Origin: Liopterus haemorrhoidalis
Taxonomy: Eukaryota > Arthropoda > Insecta > Coleoptera > Dytiscidae
Assembly (NCBI GenBank): GCA_963971575.1
Contig: OZ020616.1
Location: forward strand, 53,861,201-53,925,200
DNA length: 64,000 nt
Direction: 5' to 3'
How positions within the stretch are numbered: the first letter of the stretch is position 1; the number at the start of each line of letters is the position of its first letter. Below the pieces are notes generated by a model that had not been told where the DNA came from, made no database searches, and saw only the letters and a list, made by a program, of their open reading frames with translations. This document shows positions 45,851 to 57,089 of the stretch, piece after piece. Made by a program: the position numbers and the translations under genes.

Positions 45851-47450
45851 TTTTAAATAGCGGATTAAATATTTTACATATTTTAGTTAAAAACACAAAA
45901 AATGCGTTATTTTCCGAAAACATAATCTGATCAAATATTCCTGTTGTACTTTTCCGGTTCACACCCATGTACATTACTTAGAATTTTTTCAGGTTTTTAG
46001 TTTAAACCATCTGGGCTACAGAGTGTGGGACAAAAATTTTTTTGCACAATTTTAGCAAAATTCGCATCAAAATATTTTGCAAAAATAAAATTTTGATCGT
46101 TAAACCACGTACCAAGGGCTTTCATTTGATACCCTACACAGAAAATATTATTTTTTTCGATGAACATATATTTGTTTATATTTTTAGCGGGATATGTTTT
46201 TTAGAAGTTTTAGTATTTTTACTATGTGCGGGTCAAAGAGTTGTACAAGCATGCCAAATTTCAACTCTCTAGGTTTAGCCATTTGGCTACAATTTTTACC
46301 GAACAGACAAATGACGGCATAAGGGTTTTTTGGTCATACCTACAAAACCCTAAAAAGTGAGTGCTTACAACAGATTATTAAGGCGCATAATAGTCTCCGG
46401 CGAATTCATAGGGCCAATTTATTCCAATTTTCCAAGACAAATAAATTTTTCCAGCCCGCCACTGAATATGTACGAAACTTGTGTCTTTTTCAAAATTACT
46501 AGTTCTGTTTATCAGTACTTAATCTATCGGAAAAATTTCAATCCGCTAAGGACTTATACGTAAAAGGCTAGAAAAGATTAATGGTTTCACTAATTTTTTC
46601 AGAGCTGGACAAATCTTATCTAAAACCATTTTGATTTACAACTTTTTTGTAGGTCTTTTTTCAAATAAGAAAAAAAAAAAGATTACAAATATAACAAGTC
46701 TAACCTATAGAGGGTATCAAAAAACATTTAGAGCTGCATTTACAAACTTCGGATAAACAACAGAATATATCGGAGGTATAAGATTATTCCAATGTTCACT
46801 TTTACAATGCAGTTTTTTGGGATAGTTATTCATGGTTTTATAGGTAAATAAAATAAAGTTGGTTTGATACATAAACTGGCATATCATAAAAGTACTAATT
46901 ATAAATTGACACTACTAATAACAATATCACTTGGGCTTGTTTGAGGAAATATTGGGAGAAGATATCGAAATATTCAACTATATATTTTATTAGTTAGTCA
47001 CGCGTATTCCACGGATTGGAAAACCGTGGATAGTAAGATTAAGCATATACATATGTACATAAATAATAATTGATGTGAAGTATGAATTTTCACACATTGT
47101 AGGGTTTCACAGGTATATAATAAGTGAAGCCGGCATGAGCATGCAGAACAAATTTTGCTTTCTTGTAACCACGGCAACTTGTTTACTTATATTTGATATT
47201 TTTATTAGCCAAGGGTGCGTATACGCATCCTTATATTCCTGTAGAGTTAAGCATATATATTTTTTCAAAATGCAATAATAGGGGATAGGCATGATTTTAT
47301 TTTAATTTTTTATTATATTCCTCTTGTTGCATATAAACATAAAAAACAGTTTTGCATTTTTTTTTTTTAATTTGTAGGCTTAATAAAATCATAAATGTTT
47401 GTAGCGCGCGAAAACGACGTGTGACATCATACCCCTTCTAAGTGACGCAG
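45850..47450. other. Intergenic, nothing recognised
   Basis: ORFs at 46042-46272, 46357-46563 and 47075-47278 have no family motifs. Confidence 0.35.
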
Positions 47451-47454
47451 TAAA

Positions 47455-47525
47455 CTACTAGCCTACCCAGTGTACTGCGTACAGCCTACCCAATGTACAG
47501 CGTGCAGCCTACATAGTCTGTTGTG
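47455..47525. repeat. ~24-bp tandem repeat, three units
   Basis: Units like gcctacccagtgtactgcgt, each with an extra aca, lie upstream of the THAP fragment. Confidence 0.65.
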
Positions 47526-47663
47526 AACTTATTTGCTTGTATAACTTTTATAGGTTATGTAAAGTTGGAGTGATTTTAATTAAAATAAAGTTTAATTCTA
47601 CAAAAAATAAAAACAATTTATACATGTTTACCGAATTAAATTTGATATTAAAGTATATAAAAT

Positions 47664-47909
47664 ATGGAAGATCCAGGCCCCAGTACTTCGAAATATAGTC
47701 GAAAATATTGTTTAGTACCGATGTGCACAAATAGTTCAAATAGAAATCCAAAAAAACAATTTATATCACTACCTGATGGCGAAAAACAACAGAAAAGGCG
47801 AAATTTGTGGCTGAAAGCTATGAGACGAAATAAAACCGATATTTCAGAAAAAAGTAAACTTTATGTTGTGTGCATAAATGCATCAATGCTGGGTAAATTA
47901 TCACTCTAA
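47664..47909 (+). pseudogene. THAP zinc-finger fragment
   Basis: ATG-started 81-codon ORF. After EDPGPSTSK comes YCLVPMC (the C-x4-C pair of the C2CH finger), FISLPDG, RRNLWLKAMRRNKTD and SKLYVVC (third Cys). These fit the THAP DNA-binding domain in order and spacing. The last part of the finger (His of C-x2-H and the AVPTIF-like end) is missing: the frame continues as INASMLGKLSL and stops. Either a frameshift or an exon edge cuts the domain; I saw no good splice donor. THAP domains occur in P-type transposases and in host regulators; the remaining 300 bp do not show a transposase. Flanked by tandem repeats containing gtcatacccc on both sides. Confidence 0.6.
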
Positions 47910-48029
47910 GCCCTAAAAAAATCTTTATCTGCCATTTTAATAATAAATGCGTGAAAAATTGTTTAAAAACAAATACAAAACTCTCGAACAATACAATATA
48001 CACACGTAAAGATTATGTTGTAGCTGTAT

Positions 48030-48095
48030 CTGTGACGTCATACCCCAGTCGTTTGACGTCATACCCCAGTCGTTTGACGTCATACTCAGTCGTAT
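48030..48095. repeat. 22-bp tandem repeat with CRE-like cores
   Basis: Three units of the type tgacgtcataccccagtcgt ending in tt. Each holds TGACGTCA, the CREB/ATF palindrome. A related gtgacatcatacccc is at 47427, on the other side of the THAP fragment. Confidence 0.75.
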
Positions 48096-48109
48096 TTACT
48101 CGGCAACCT

Positions 48110-49065
48110 TCGCGCCGTGGTCGGCTTATTTCAAATTTACAATATTTTAATTAAAAATCTGGCTATAATATTAATTAAAATGTGATTTTTGTTTTGTTAG
48201 GTGACATAACTAACATTAACATATCAAAAAAATGTAGTTTTAAGGAAATATGATATTTATGCGTAACCCCTATTGTCTAAGTTGATGTATTTTAATTAAT
48301 TTGCATTACAAGTTTTGTGAAAAATATTTTTTCTTAATAGCTTGGCCATTAATGGGTTAAAAAGAGAGATATACTTTTGTGTCCATTCTGCATTTTGTTT
48401 TCAATGAACATATCATTGAAAGAAAATAACCTATCCCAATATTTTTTGTGGTTCGTAGAACGTAAGGTAAAAACAAAAACCCTTACCCGAACACTGTCCA
48501 ATTTTTTTCCAGTATTAAGATATATCATCTCGGGTTGAATAGGTTAAAATAAGATGTTAAATAAAACGAGGATGACAAAGTAAATTGCATCAAATACGTA
48601 TTATGGTTCAAGTTCATAGATGATGGAGGGCTGCATATGTCACAAATGCAGTCCTTGACCTGAAAAACCGAACAAAAAACTGCCATGTGGCACATTTTGA
48701 TGAACTGCTTCTTTGATGCGTACAGCCTACTCCATCTTTGTGAAATATTTAATCTGTCAAATAGAGATTTATTAAACCCATTACATTATAAAAATTACAG
48801 AAAATGTTTCATGAAAAACCGAATATTGATGATGTGGTAAGAATTTGCTTGCATAAATAAAGCCACAGATTGATAGACCACAAAGAAGTGCTTCAAAGAG
48901 TCATTGAATAATTCTTTCAGTACATAAAAGTTCATTCAAAACTAAATGTATGAGCCTTTACGAAAATAGTTGGAATATTGAGAAATATTTAGACTACAAC
49001 TTAAATTACTGATTAAAATTTCAAAGAATTATTTAAGGATAAATAATTTTTCTCCTGCGCACATT
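48110..49065. other. Intergenic, nothing recognised
   Basis: AT-rich; no coding or repeat structure supported. Confidence 0.35.
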
Positions 49066-49069
49066 TTTA

Positions 49070-50395
49070 TAATAATAATAATAATAATATTTATTGTGTT
49101 CAAAAAATGTTTAACATTTGTACACTCGTCAATATTACAATATGAAATTTAAATAAATATATGTATACTTTTAAAATTTAAAGGCGTCAAACAAGATACT
49201 TATTCGGGTACCGAATCTCATTCAAATCACTAAAGTCATTTGCAAGATATTCATCAGTGGAGTAAAATGCTTTGGCAGTTAAATAAGTCTTGGTTACTTT
49301 TTTAAAATTATCAAGTCTTAAACTCTTGCTGTGTATTGGAAACATTAAAAAATTTAATTGCAAAGTAATTAGCACTAAATCTAGACCTATCCAGTCTAGT
49401 ATAGGTAGGACGAATTTCGTTCTTATTTCTCGTGTCGTGCCTATGGACCGAGAAATGAGGTGAGAACTCACTAAGATTTTCACGGACGTACAGGATACAA
49501 TGAAAGATGTATAGGGAAGGTAGGGTTAAGATTTTTAATGCAACAAAACTACGTTTACATTCCGATCTGTATCTTAAATTATCTAAAATACGAATTGCTC
49601 TACGTTGAAGCGAGAATAGACGCATGAAGGGAGTGACCCCAGATCAAAAGGGCGTACGTTAACTGAGATTGCATGGACGCGAAGTAGTAGGTTTTCACCA
49701 CTGTCAGAAATGCACACCATTTAAGGTTAAATAGACAATAGATATTCGAACATAGTTTCTTGGTTAATTTGTTTATTTGGAGGTCCCAGGTTAGCTTACA
49801 GTCAATAACAAGTCCTAGAAATGTTACTGAAAGTGGGTTGTTTATCTCCTGTAAGTTTCTAGTCGAGAACACCATGTTCTGAGTCTTGTTGTTGTTCATG
49901 GTCAACTTATTAGCAAGGAACCAATTTTGAATGGTAGACATGGCCAAATTTCGGTCATCAATAAGTGATGTAATAGAACTGTTGCGTTGGAGGGCGGTAG
50001 TGTCATCAGCGAAGAGTATTACATCCAGGTCAGTATTAAAAAAAGGCAAATCATTTATGTAGATTAGAAACAGAATCGGACTCAGAACTGACCCCTGAGG
50101 TACTCCATGGTTAATTTCTAGCATCTTGGAAGTATCGTTGTTAGAATTCACGAATTGTTTTCTGTTGAAAAGGTATGACTGGATGAGTTTAATGCTATCC
50201 GGAGAAAACTTGTAAAATTGGAGTTTTTTATTAGAATCTTATGAGACACACAGTCGAACGCAGTCGGTACAAGCAGTCGGTAACGTAATTTATGAATTGT
50301 AAAATTGCGCTTGTGGTAGATTTGCCAGATCTGAATCCAAATGTTTATTAGATAATGTACTAAAAAACTCATGTCCCACACCTTATAACCAGGTG
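49070..50395 (-). pseudogene. LINE reverse transcriptase with C-terminus and 3' tail
   Basis: 5'-truncated non-LTR retrotransposon. Minus strand: FGFRSGKSTTSAILQFIN (50330-50270), frameshift, TAFDCVSHKILIK, then EINHGVPQGSVLSPILFL and FADDTTAL (palm motifs with the catalytic Asp pair), NWFLANKLTMNNNKTQ, TFLGLVID (thumb), followed by LFSLQRRAIRIL, HRHDTRNK and the ending KVTKTYLTAKAF to YLANDFSDL. The FADD box is intact, but at least two frameshifts and lack of the endonuclease make it dead. 3' end is (ATT)n at 49070-49090. Jockey/CR1-group by motif style; exact clade unresolved. Confidence 0.9.
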
Positions 50396-50672
50396 TGGCT
50401 ATGGAAAAATCAGTAAAACTTCTGAGTAATGCACATTAATATGAACTGGAGTAATAACAATGGCGTCGCTCCACCGCCTACTACTCACGCTACGCAACAA
50501 TGGAGGTTACTTTTCGAATAGCCCTCGCACGTCAGGAATTTTTGATATGATCATTTTTTCGAAAGTTATCTAACTTTTTGCAACCGTGCTTAAAATATTT
50601 ATCTGGCTGACTGGAGCACTGGATAGCTATACCTGCCTTGATGGGAGCGCATCGCAATAACGGATGTAAAAC

Positions 50673-51152
50673 CTGGAACAGAATGCACAGCGCGCTACGC
50701 CGTCAGCGCGCCGTCATTTGCGACGGCGTTGCGTAGCGCCGTTGAGAATTTTCGCCTGCACACAATGCAATAATTTTTAACGCCATCAAGTGTCACGTGA
50801 CAACCTATATCTTTGTTTATACGTGCGCTTTCTTTTATTGAAAGTATAATGGATGATGAAGACTTGTGTGTGATGTTATTTATGTTGTATGCCAGTTATT
50901 TATACATACAAACACTTTACCATTCAGTAAAAACTGAGGTTAGGTGTTCTGCGTCAACGTTCAACGGCGTCATAAGTTGGAAGTTGACGAACATTCAGTA
51001 TCAACGGCGTTCGAACGCCGCAGGACGTTGTTCATTCTGTGCACTTGCGTAGTACAGCCTTGCTTTTAACTTTGCGCTGCCAGTTGGCGCGTTGACGCCG
51101 TCCAATGGCGTCAACGCGCCGTCTAACTCGTTGCATTCTGTTTCCCACTTAA
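50673..51152 (+). mobile_element. GC-rich TIR element, PIF/Harbinger-like
   Basis: Ends match as inverted repeats: ggaacagaatgcacagcgcg on the left, ggaaacagaatgcaacgagt (inverted) on the right, followed on both sides by imperfect blocks of gacggcg and ggcgcgttgacgcc palindromes. TAA/TTA-type trinucleotides are near both tips, but the exact duplication is unresolved. An internal ORF starts ATGGATGATGAAGACTTG (50849), giving MDDEDLCVMLFMLYASYLY, similar to the acidic start of Harbinger transposases, and then breaks off. CpG-rich, unlike its surroundings. Confidence 0.5.
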
Positions 51153-51154
51153 GT

Positions 51155-52335
51155 CTCTAAATTGAAGCACGTGAACATTCTTTCAAAATTTATCGAAATT
51201 TTTTATTTTAAACATATACCCATACTGACCACGTAGCTTTCATATCTATGGCCAGTGGTCTAGAAACGGAGAACTTACTTTCTCTTCCCTTTCTACGTCT
51301 ATCTAGGTGTTGGGATCCTATTATTTATAAAAAAAATATATTACCCTAGACATCCAGCATTTGTTAACTTCTTACACCTACTTAATACCTACAAAACCTT
51401 GAAATGGGTGAAAATTCACACTTAACATAAATTTTATCAATACTACATAACAATATGAATTCTCTAGAGACGTATTATGTTAATCTAACCTTTTACGAGG
51501 TTCATTGACCGATAAATGTTCAAATCTACTTTAAAAATATTTAACATCCTGCTCTGTATCTTTATCCAGGTATCTATATCTATGTAGGTATTATCTTAGA
51601 CAGTATTCAGGTATCAATACTGTTTACAGTTACGAGGAGAATTTATAAATATTACATTATTCTATTAAATGAGTTGATGCAATAATAACGAATTTCCTTT
51701 TATTAAAAATTCACAGCTGGGTACTTATAAGAAGTATCGAATTTCGTTAATTATGCATTATTGGTAAAATGTTTATCGGACATCCTCGAATGCAACATAT
51801 ATTTGAAATTGATGAGACTATTTTACATATTCTAAATCCGGCGTCTAGACTTGAGCTTATGGCGCGTGGATTTTCTTTGTTAGGAAGTGAAGTTGTGTGT
51901 GAGTTTCAGGAAGGAGAATAATATCTCGCAGAGAGATCAAATAACCTACTTGTTCCCCAATTGATAGGAAGTTCGTAAACATCTGTATCGACTGGATGGC
52001 ATGAGAGTGGATTGTTATGGAACAATTTTACTGAAATATCAATATCAGACAAGTTTCAGAATATTTAAGGCTGATTTTATCATTACACGTTCTGCTACCA
52101 AATATATAAGCAAAAAAATACCCTTAATTTTAATTCTAAACATAATGTATCAAGTATCTAGGGTTTGTTCCGTATATACGTCAGTTTAGTATAAGTTGTT
52201 TCGAATATATGTCCTTGATTAATTGGTGGAAAGACGCCTACAGATCCCTTCAACGCAGATTAAACGGTAAATATTTCCCCAAGAGATTATAAGTTTCTTG
52301 TACAAAACTACCAAATCTCAAATAATATTAGTAGC
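51155..52335. other. Intergenic, nothing recognised
   Basis: No gene or repeat supported apart from a motif near 52281 shared with 27551. Confidence 0.35.
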
Positions 52336-52341
52336 AATCTA

Positions 52342-52775
52342 TTGGGTTGGTGCATAATTATCAGGTGTTTTTGTAGGTGGTTGTTAATAAAAATTGCTGT
52401 TTTGTTTGCTTTTTTAATAAAAAGATTATTTTATTTTCAGGTTATAAAAAAGCGTGTAGATAATCATACGCATATTCGTCATATTATGCTTTACCACTTC
52501 GAAAAAGGATGGAAAACAGCGCAGTTATTTCGCGATCTCAACGAACTTTTTGGCGAAGGAACAATCAGCAAAAGTCGATGCAGGGAATGGTTTGCCCGTT
52601 TCAAATCTGGCGAAACTTGCTTGGAAGATAGGCCAGGAAAAGGCCATCGACCATCCGATTTCGGCAACCAGGCACTTTTGGCAACTGTGGAAGAGGACGA
52701 CAGCTTGACAACTCGAATGCTGGCCGAAGACTTCAATGTAGACCATTCAACCATCGTTCGTGGTCTGAATAGAAT
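52342..52775 (+). mobile_element. Mariner element, 5' end with transposase N-terminus
   Basis: TIR ttgggttggtgcataattat after TA (52340-52341), of the type seen in many mariners. The frame from about 52450 to 52775 reads HIRHIMLYHFEKGWKTAQ, SRCREWFARFKSGE, CLEDRPGKGH and FNVDHSTIVRGLNR: the paired helix-turn-helix DNA-binding domain and the GRP-type linker of a mariner transposase. It stops before the catalytic domain; no 3' part or second TIR is found, and 54 bp later a Tc1-like element begins. Confidence 0.82.
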
Positions 52776-53047
52776 GGTATTTGGTCCGTTTACAGCCTAC
52801 ATATCTTTCTTTTTTTGGAAGAAATTTACGAGCCTTGTCCACTATCAGTTGGCCCAGCTACGAAATTTTTACTTATTGGTGTTCAATTAACAGAATGCGA
52901 ATAGCTTATGAAATCTAGGTAATATTTTATTTTCAATTAAACATTTTAGAGATTTACGATTAATATTTACAACTATTAAAGTAAATTAATAAGAAAAAAA
53001 TAATATTTCCATTGGAAAGCCATTAACTTGGAAACCTATTTCAGAAG

Positions 53048-53782
53048 TTACCACTGGGTAACGTGACCTTTCATTTTTATAACGGCATTAATTCTTCTAG
53101 GCATAGTATCTACAAGGTCTTGGCATTGTCGAGGAGTAAAATTATCCCATATTTCTTGAAGCTTTAGTCTTAATTCTGGAATTGTTCTAGCCGGTGTTAT
53201 ACGCAATCGTTTTTTCATTTCGTGCCAAAGTGTCTCGATGGGAGATAAGTCTGGGCTACTTGAAACCCACTCTAAAAGTGGAATAGAAAGATCACGGAAC
53301 CATTTCAAAGATTTTTTGACGTATGGCAAGCGGCTCCATCTGGTTGAAAAATAAAATCCTCCCCAGAGATTAATGCATGTTCCATAGTTGGCAACAGAGA
53401 CTCCTCTAAAATACTTAAATATTTGACTGTGTTAACAATGCCATCGATAAAGTGAAATTTTCCTATACCTCTTGCAGACATTGAACCCCACACCATGACG
53501 CATGCTGGAAATTTCACCTTCCTTTAAGCAATCGGGATGATATGCTTCATGTTTCTGACGAACAACTCTGCTCCGGTTGTCTCCTACACAGACTTCAAAC
53601 CTAGACTCATCGCTCCATTGCACGCTGTTCCACTTTTCACAATTCCATATTTTATGTTCTCTTGCCCATTTCAACCGGTTTTTCTTTTGCTTAGACGTCA
53701 ACCTTGGCCTAAGAAAATTTTATAAATTTCTGTAAATATACATTTAAGAGTCCGATTAAAAAAATATTACTTTAATTTTATC

Positions 53783-53841
<59 letters not shown>

Positions 53842-54178
53842 CCTAATTTTTTAGCTTACTTATGACATGTAGACCATGAAACACGTCTTACAACAACATC
53901 GCTCCACAGTACACTCAGTTGACTGTAGTTAGCACGTCTGTTATCCTTAATAATTCTTTTCAATGCACGTTTGTCATTGTCCGTCAGTGTAGTTTTCTTC
54001 ACGTACTAAGACTTTGGGACAACTGAACCACTTGTTTTGAACAATTTTACAATATATCTAATACTATATCTTGAAAAACCTAATAATTTTCCGATTTCGG
54101 AATTGGTTTTTCCTGTTTTTGCTAAGTGCACAATGATTAACCGAATTTTTTCATCAATTGCTTTTCCTATGCCCATGT
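53048..54178 (-). pseudogene. Tc1-type transposase, frameshifted
   Basis: Starts at ATG 54178: MGIGKAIDEKIRLIIVHLAK and SEIGKLLGFSRYSIRYIVK form the first helix-turn-helix; a stop follows at SVVPKS. KRALKRIIKDNRRANYSQLS continues the second. A (TA)n tract (53789-53838) splits the gene. Then KKNRLKWAREHKIWNCEKWN, WSDESRFEV (first Asp), GIGKFHFIDG, QPDGAACHTSK (second Asp), SSPDLSPIETLWHEMK (Glu) and PRRINAVIKMKGHVTQW at the C-terminus. Allowing for the shift, the last spacing fits DD34E. At least three frameshifts, two stops; dead. Confidence 0.86.
53789..53838. repeat. (TA)n microsatellite inside the Tc1-like gene
   Basis: About 24 TA dinucleotides within the coding region of the element. 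Confidence 0.95.
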
Positions 54179-54514
54179 TTTAAAATTATTTAGACTAAAC
54201 ACTTTTAATACATCACAGTCAATAAACAAACTTTGTTTTCTAACGCCTACTACGCATAGCTACCGCAAAAACCAAGTTATTTTATATACAGTACAAGAAT
54301 ACATGAACTCAAAAAATACGTTTGTTTTACGAATATTATTTTTATAATCACAAATTAAATATTACGGAATAAATTTTGACCCCTTGGCTCTTAATATGAT
54401 TATATTGTCAAAAAATGTACAAAGCAGCATTTACTTTTATTTATTATTTAATAATTTCTAAAGAAACTGAAAATTTCATACCTGGGCCAACTGAAAGTGG
54501 ACAGGGCTCGTATA

Positions 54515-55325
54515 TCTATCTTATTTAATTTCCTCCATGCAAATTGATGTTTTAGTGTAGATAATTAAATAGACTATGGTTGTCAGTCATAGACGCAGAT
54601 ATTTGGCGTTAAAAATATTAAATAACAGATTAACCTTTGCTGTGATGAATAAGAGGAACATTTCATCATCATTGTTCGAATATCAGAGCAACATTGAATG
54701 CTAAATATATCCCGACATGTTTATAGAATTACATTCGATAGTGGAGCATGGAACTGAGTAAATCTTATTTGATGTTGATGTCATGAACCGTTTCGACATA
54801 TGTAAAGGATACACAATTAGCATAATGCAAACTCTGTGTACACAGTTTCACTCAACGGTTAATTGTCAACTTAGAATTGAACACTCTAAACTCACGAACA
54901 CTGATTCAATTAAAATATAATTCAAGAATATAAAAAATTTACAATGAAAAGTTAGAAACTTTATTTTAGAAATTATGAAATGAATTAAACAACTGACGCA
55001 CTTGGAATCACAAGGTTAAAAATGTCCTTGGAATCTATAAAAGATAAAACTTTTCTCTGAGCAAAGGAATATCTACTAAACTGAAAAGCTTTTTTGTCTC
55101 GAGAAAAGCGAACTTTCAATAAATTGACATGTTTATCAATATCCACTTAAACACGGCCAGACAGAGTATACGACACGAGAATAATGCACAGTATATTAGA
55201 CTGTAAATTGAACCACACATGAACACATTGAAATCAATTCCAATAATTCTAAATTCAATTTACATGAAATAGAACTATTATTTCTCAAACTATTAGCTTA
55301 CACAACTTTCAAATCACTACTTGCT
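54515..55325. other. Intergenic, possible LTR upstream of a PBS-like site
   Basis: AT-rich. It precedes the motif at 55335 and could hold a degenerate LTR, but no ends are visible. Confidence 0.3.
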
Positions 55326-55334
55326 CACAATATC

Positions 55335-55345
55335 TGGCGCCCAAC
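55335..55345 (+). promoter_or_regulatory. Primer-binding-site-like motif
   Basis: TGGCGCCCAAC matches the first 11 bases of the site at 7578 and then diverges (taggagggg). Possible relic of the same LTR family. Confidence 0.35.
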
Positions 55346-55569
55346 TAGGAGGGGCCTAAGGGCTTAACCGTTTCCCAAACATTTAAAAGGTTTTTAAGAG
55401 ATAGATTTGTTTCGTAATTGATCGTACCCCACCTAAATAGCTTTTAAACTCAATTAAAAAAAATACTTCTGAGTTCCACTTAAAGAAACAAATCTGGGCT
55501 TGCGCCTGCTCCTTATCATCATCATCTGTCAGCTGGATTTGTCAATTTCTGGATATAGCTACCCATTAG

Positions 55570-56138
55570 CCCCTTAACGCACAATTAAAAAAAAAACCGA
55601 CCAATAAAAATCAATTTTTTTTCTTTAAGAAAATACATATTTGGAACTTAATTTCAATAAATATTTTTAAAAAAAATGCAAAATTATTAAAAATTCAATA
55701 AAAATAGTGGATAAATAATTATAGTGTATTTTGAATCGCATTGCAGATCGAATATTGTACCCATCGTACTTTTTTTCAATTTCCAGTTACTATTTTGAAG
55801 GGGAAGGAGACGAAAAAAAAAAACTGAAAAATATTTAATTTTACCTAAATTTGTAACAATATAATAATAATAATAATAATTAGCTGAAAAATAATAAAAT
55901 ACGCCATATTTTATTCCCAAATAAAAAAACTTTATAGCTTACAATACAGAATTACATGATGAATATCAATAAATTGAATGTTTTTCTCGGTTTTTATTAA
56001 GTTATTTTCAATGCCCGGATATATTCGAATGTGAACATTTTAGCGACATAAATTGCGACGCAGACCGTATATATACGGGTCTGCACATTTTGGCCGGTTT
56101 TGCGCGCCCGCATTAATACGTTTGTGCGCGTTAAGGGG
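55570..56138. mobile_element. piggyBac-like MITE
   Basis: Ends ccccttaacgcacaatt and ccccttaacgcgcacaa (inverted) lie next to TTAG (55566-55569) and TTAA (56139-56142), consistent with a TTAA target with one mutation. Near the right end is the hairpin gcagacc.gtatatatac.gggtctgc (56069-56094). Interior AT-rich with an (ATA)n tract and no transposase. 569 bp. Confidence 0.65.
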
Positions 56139-56219
56139 TTAATTTTCCAAACTTTTTTGTTGGCTAACAATAGCCAATTTCCGGCATTTCTCTTGATATT
56201 CTTTATCCATTTCGTAGCT

Positions 56220-56860
56220 GGACTACCCTACTCTTAGCAGTCTGTGTTCTTTCGGTCTCCATAAAAAAAAGGATCTTCTGGATAGGAGCCAACGAAAAGT
56301 CTTGTTCGGGATCGCTTCAACATACAGGACACTCTCCACTATTGTTCTTCATGTGATCACCAGTTCGATCATAATTCATCTGTTGGCGCTTGACCGCAGA
56401 AGGATCTACGATGTAGGATCAATTTCCGAAGCGAAGAAAGATGCCAGGAGAGCTTTTCTCGAATGGCAGCAAAACTAGGATGAGAACGTTGAGACAGCTC
56501 AAAAGTTTCCAAACATCCAGAGATGGATCGACGCAGAAGATAGGAAGCTGAACTATCTGACCCTTTTCTTAACTGGTTATGGATCCTTCAAATTCTTCAC
56601 AAATCGCATCGGAGGACAATAACGCCAATTGTACCTACTGTGGAGCTATTGCGAACATATATTCGAATACCCCAGATGAGTAACCTTCAAAGTAAAAATG
56701 ATGTCGGGCACCGACGTAGCACTAACGGCTGAAAACATCGTCGAGAAATAAATTTCGGGCATGGAGTTCTAGAAAGCGTCAGTTGGAAGCATCATTAGGC
56801 TCATCAGATGCAAGGAAAGAGAGGCACAGATACGACAAGGGGATGACACACTTGAAAATT
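56220..56860 (+). pseudogene. R1-type LINE polyprotein, C-terminal fragment
   Basis: Plus strand: YRTLSTIVLHVITSSI, LLALDRRRIYDVGS, KKDARRAFLEWQQN, RKLNYLTLFLTGYGSFKFFT and NRIGG, then (after a shift) DNANCTYCGA and CEHIFEYPRW-like sequence: the C-terminal CCHC-type knuckle found in R1/TRAS-group LINEs ('L.GHG.F...L.RIG....C.YC...D..EH..F.CP.W'). It continues with ENIVEK and KEREAQIRQG up to about 56840. Premature stops and shifts; 5' part lost. Confidence 0.8.
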
Positions 56861-57037
56861 TTCACCTTAAAGGGTCCGCCGGTGAAGTTACTGGACGAAC
56901 GTGGTAATTAACGGGTTCATTACCATAAAGATATATCACCATCATGACCGTACCTTGGTAACACTCCAGGAGCCATATATGCCATTATTTTGGTGAAACC
57001 GGCAATACCGGGGGTTATAAAAATCTTTCTCTGTACA

Positions 57038-57083
57038 AGAAACAAAAAGTTCACAAAGAACTCTTTGTGAACTTTTTGTTTCT
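57038..57083. repeat. Perfect 22-bp inverted repeat with 2-nt loop
   Basis: Arms 57038-57059 and 57062-57083 are exact reverse complements (agaaacaaaaagttcacaaa and two more bases). Both strands could form a tight hairpin. No T-run follows, so it is not an obvious terminator. Confidence 0.93.
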
Positions 57084-57089
57084 GCAACT

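Larger units (their letters stand above)
52829..54510 (-). mobile_element. Tc1-like element, degenerate
   Basis: TA on both sides (52827-52828, 54511-54512). TIRs cgagccttgtccactatcag (left) and cgagccctgtccactttcag (right, inverted), continuing ttggcccag. 1,682 bp, with a transposase relic and a ~48-bp (TA)n expansion inside the coding region. Inserted 54 bp downstream of the mariner fragment. Confidence 0.85.
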
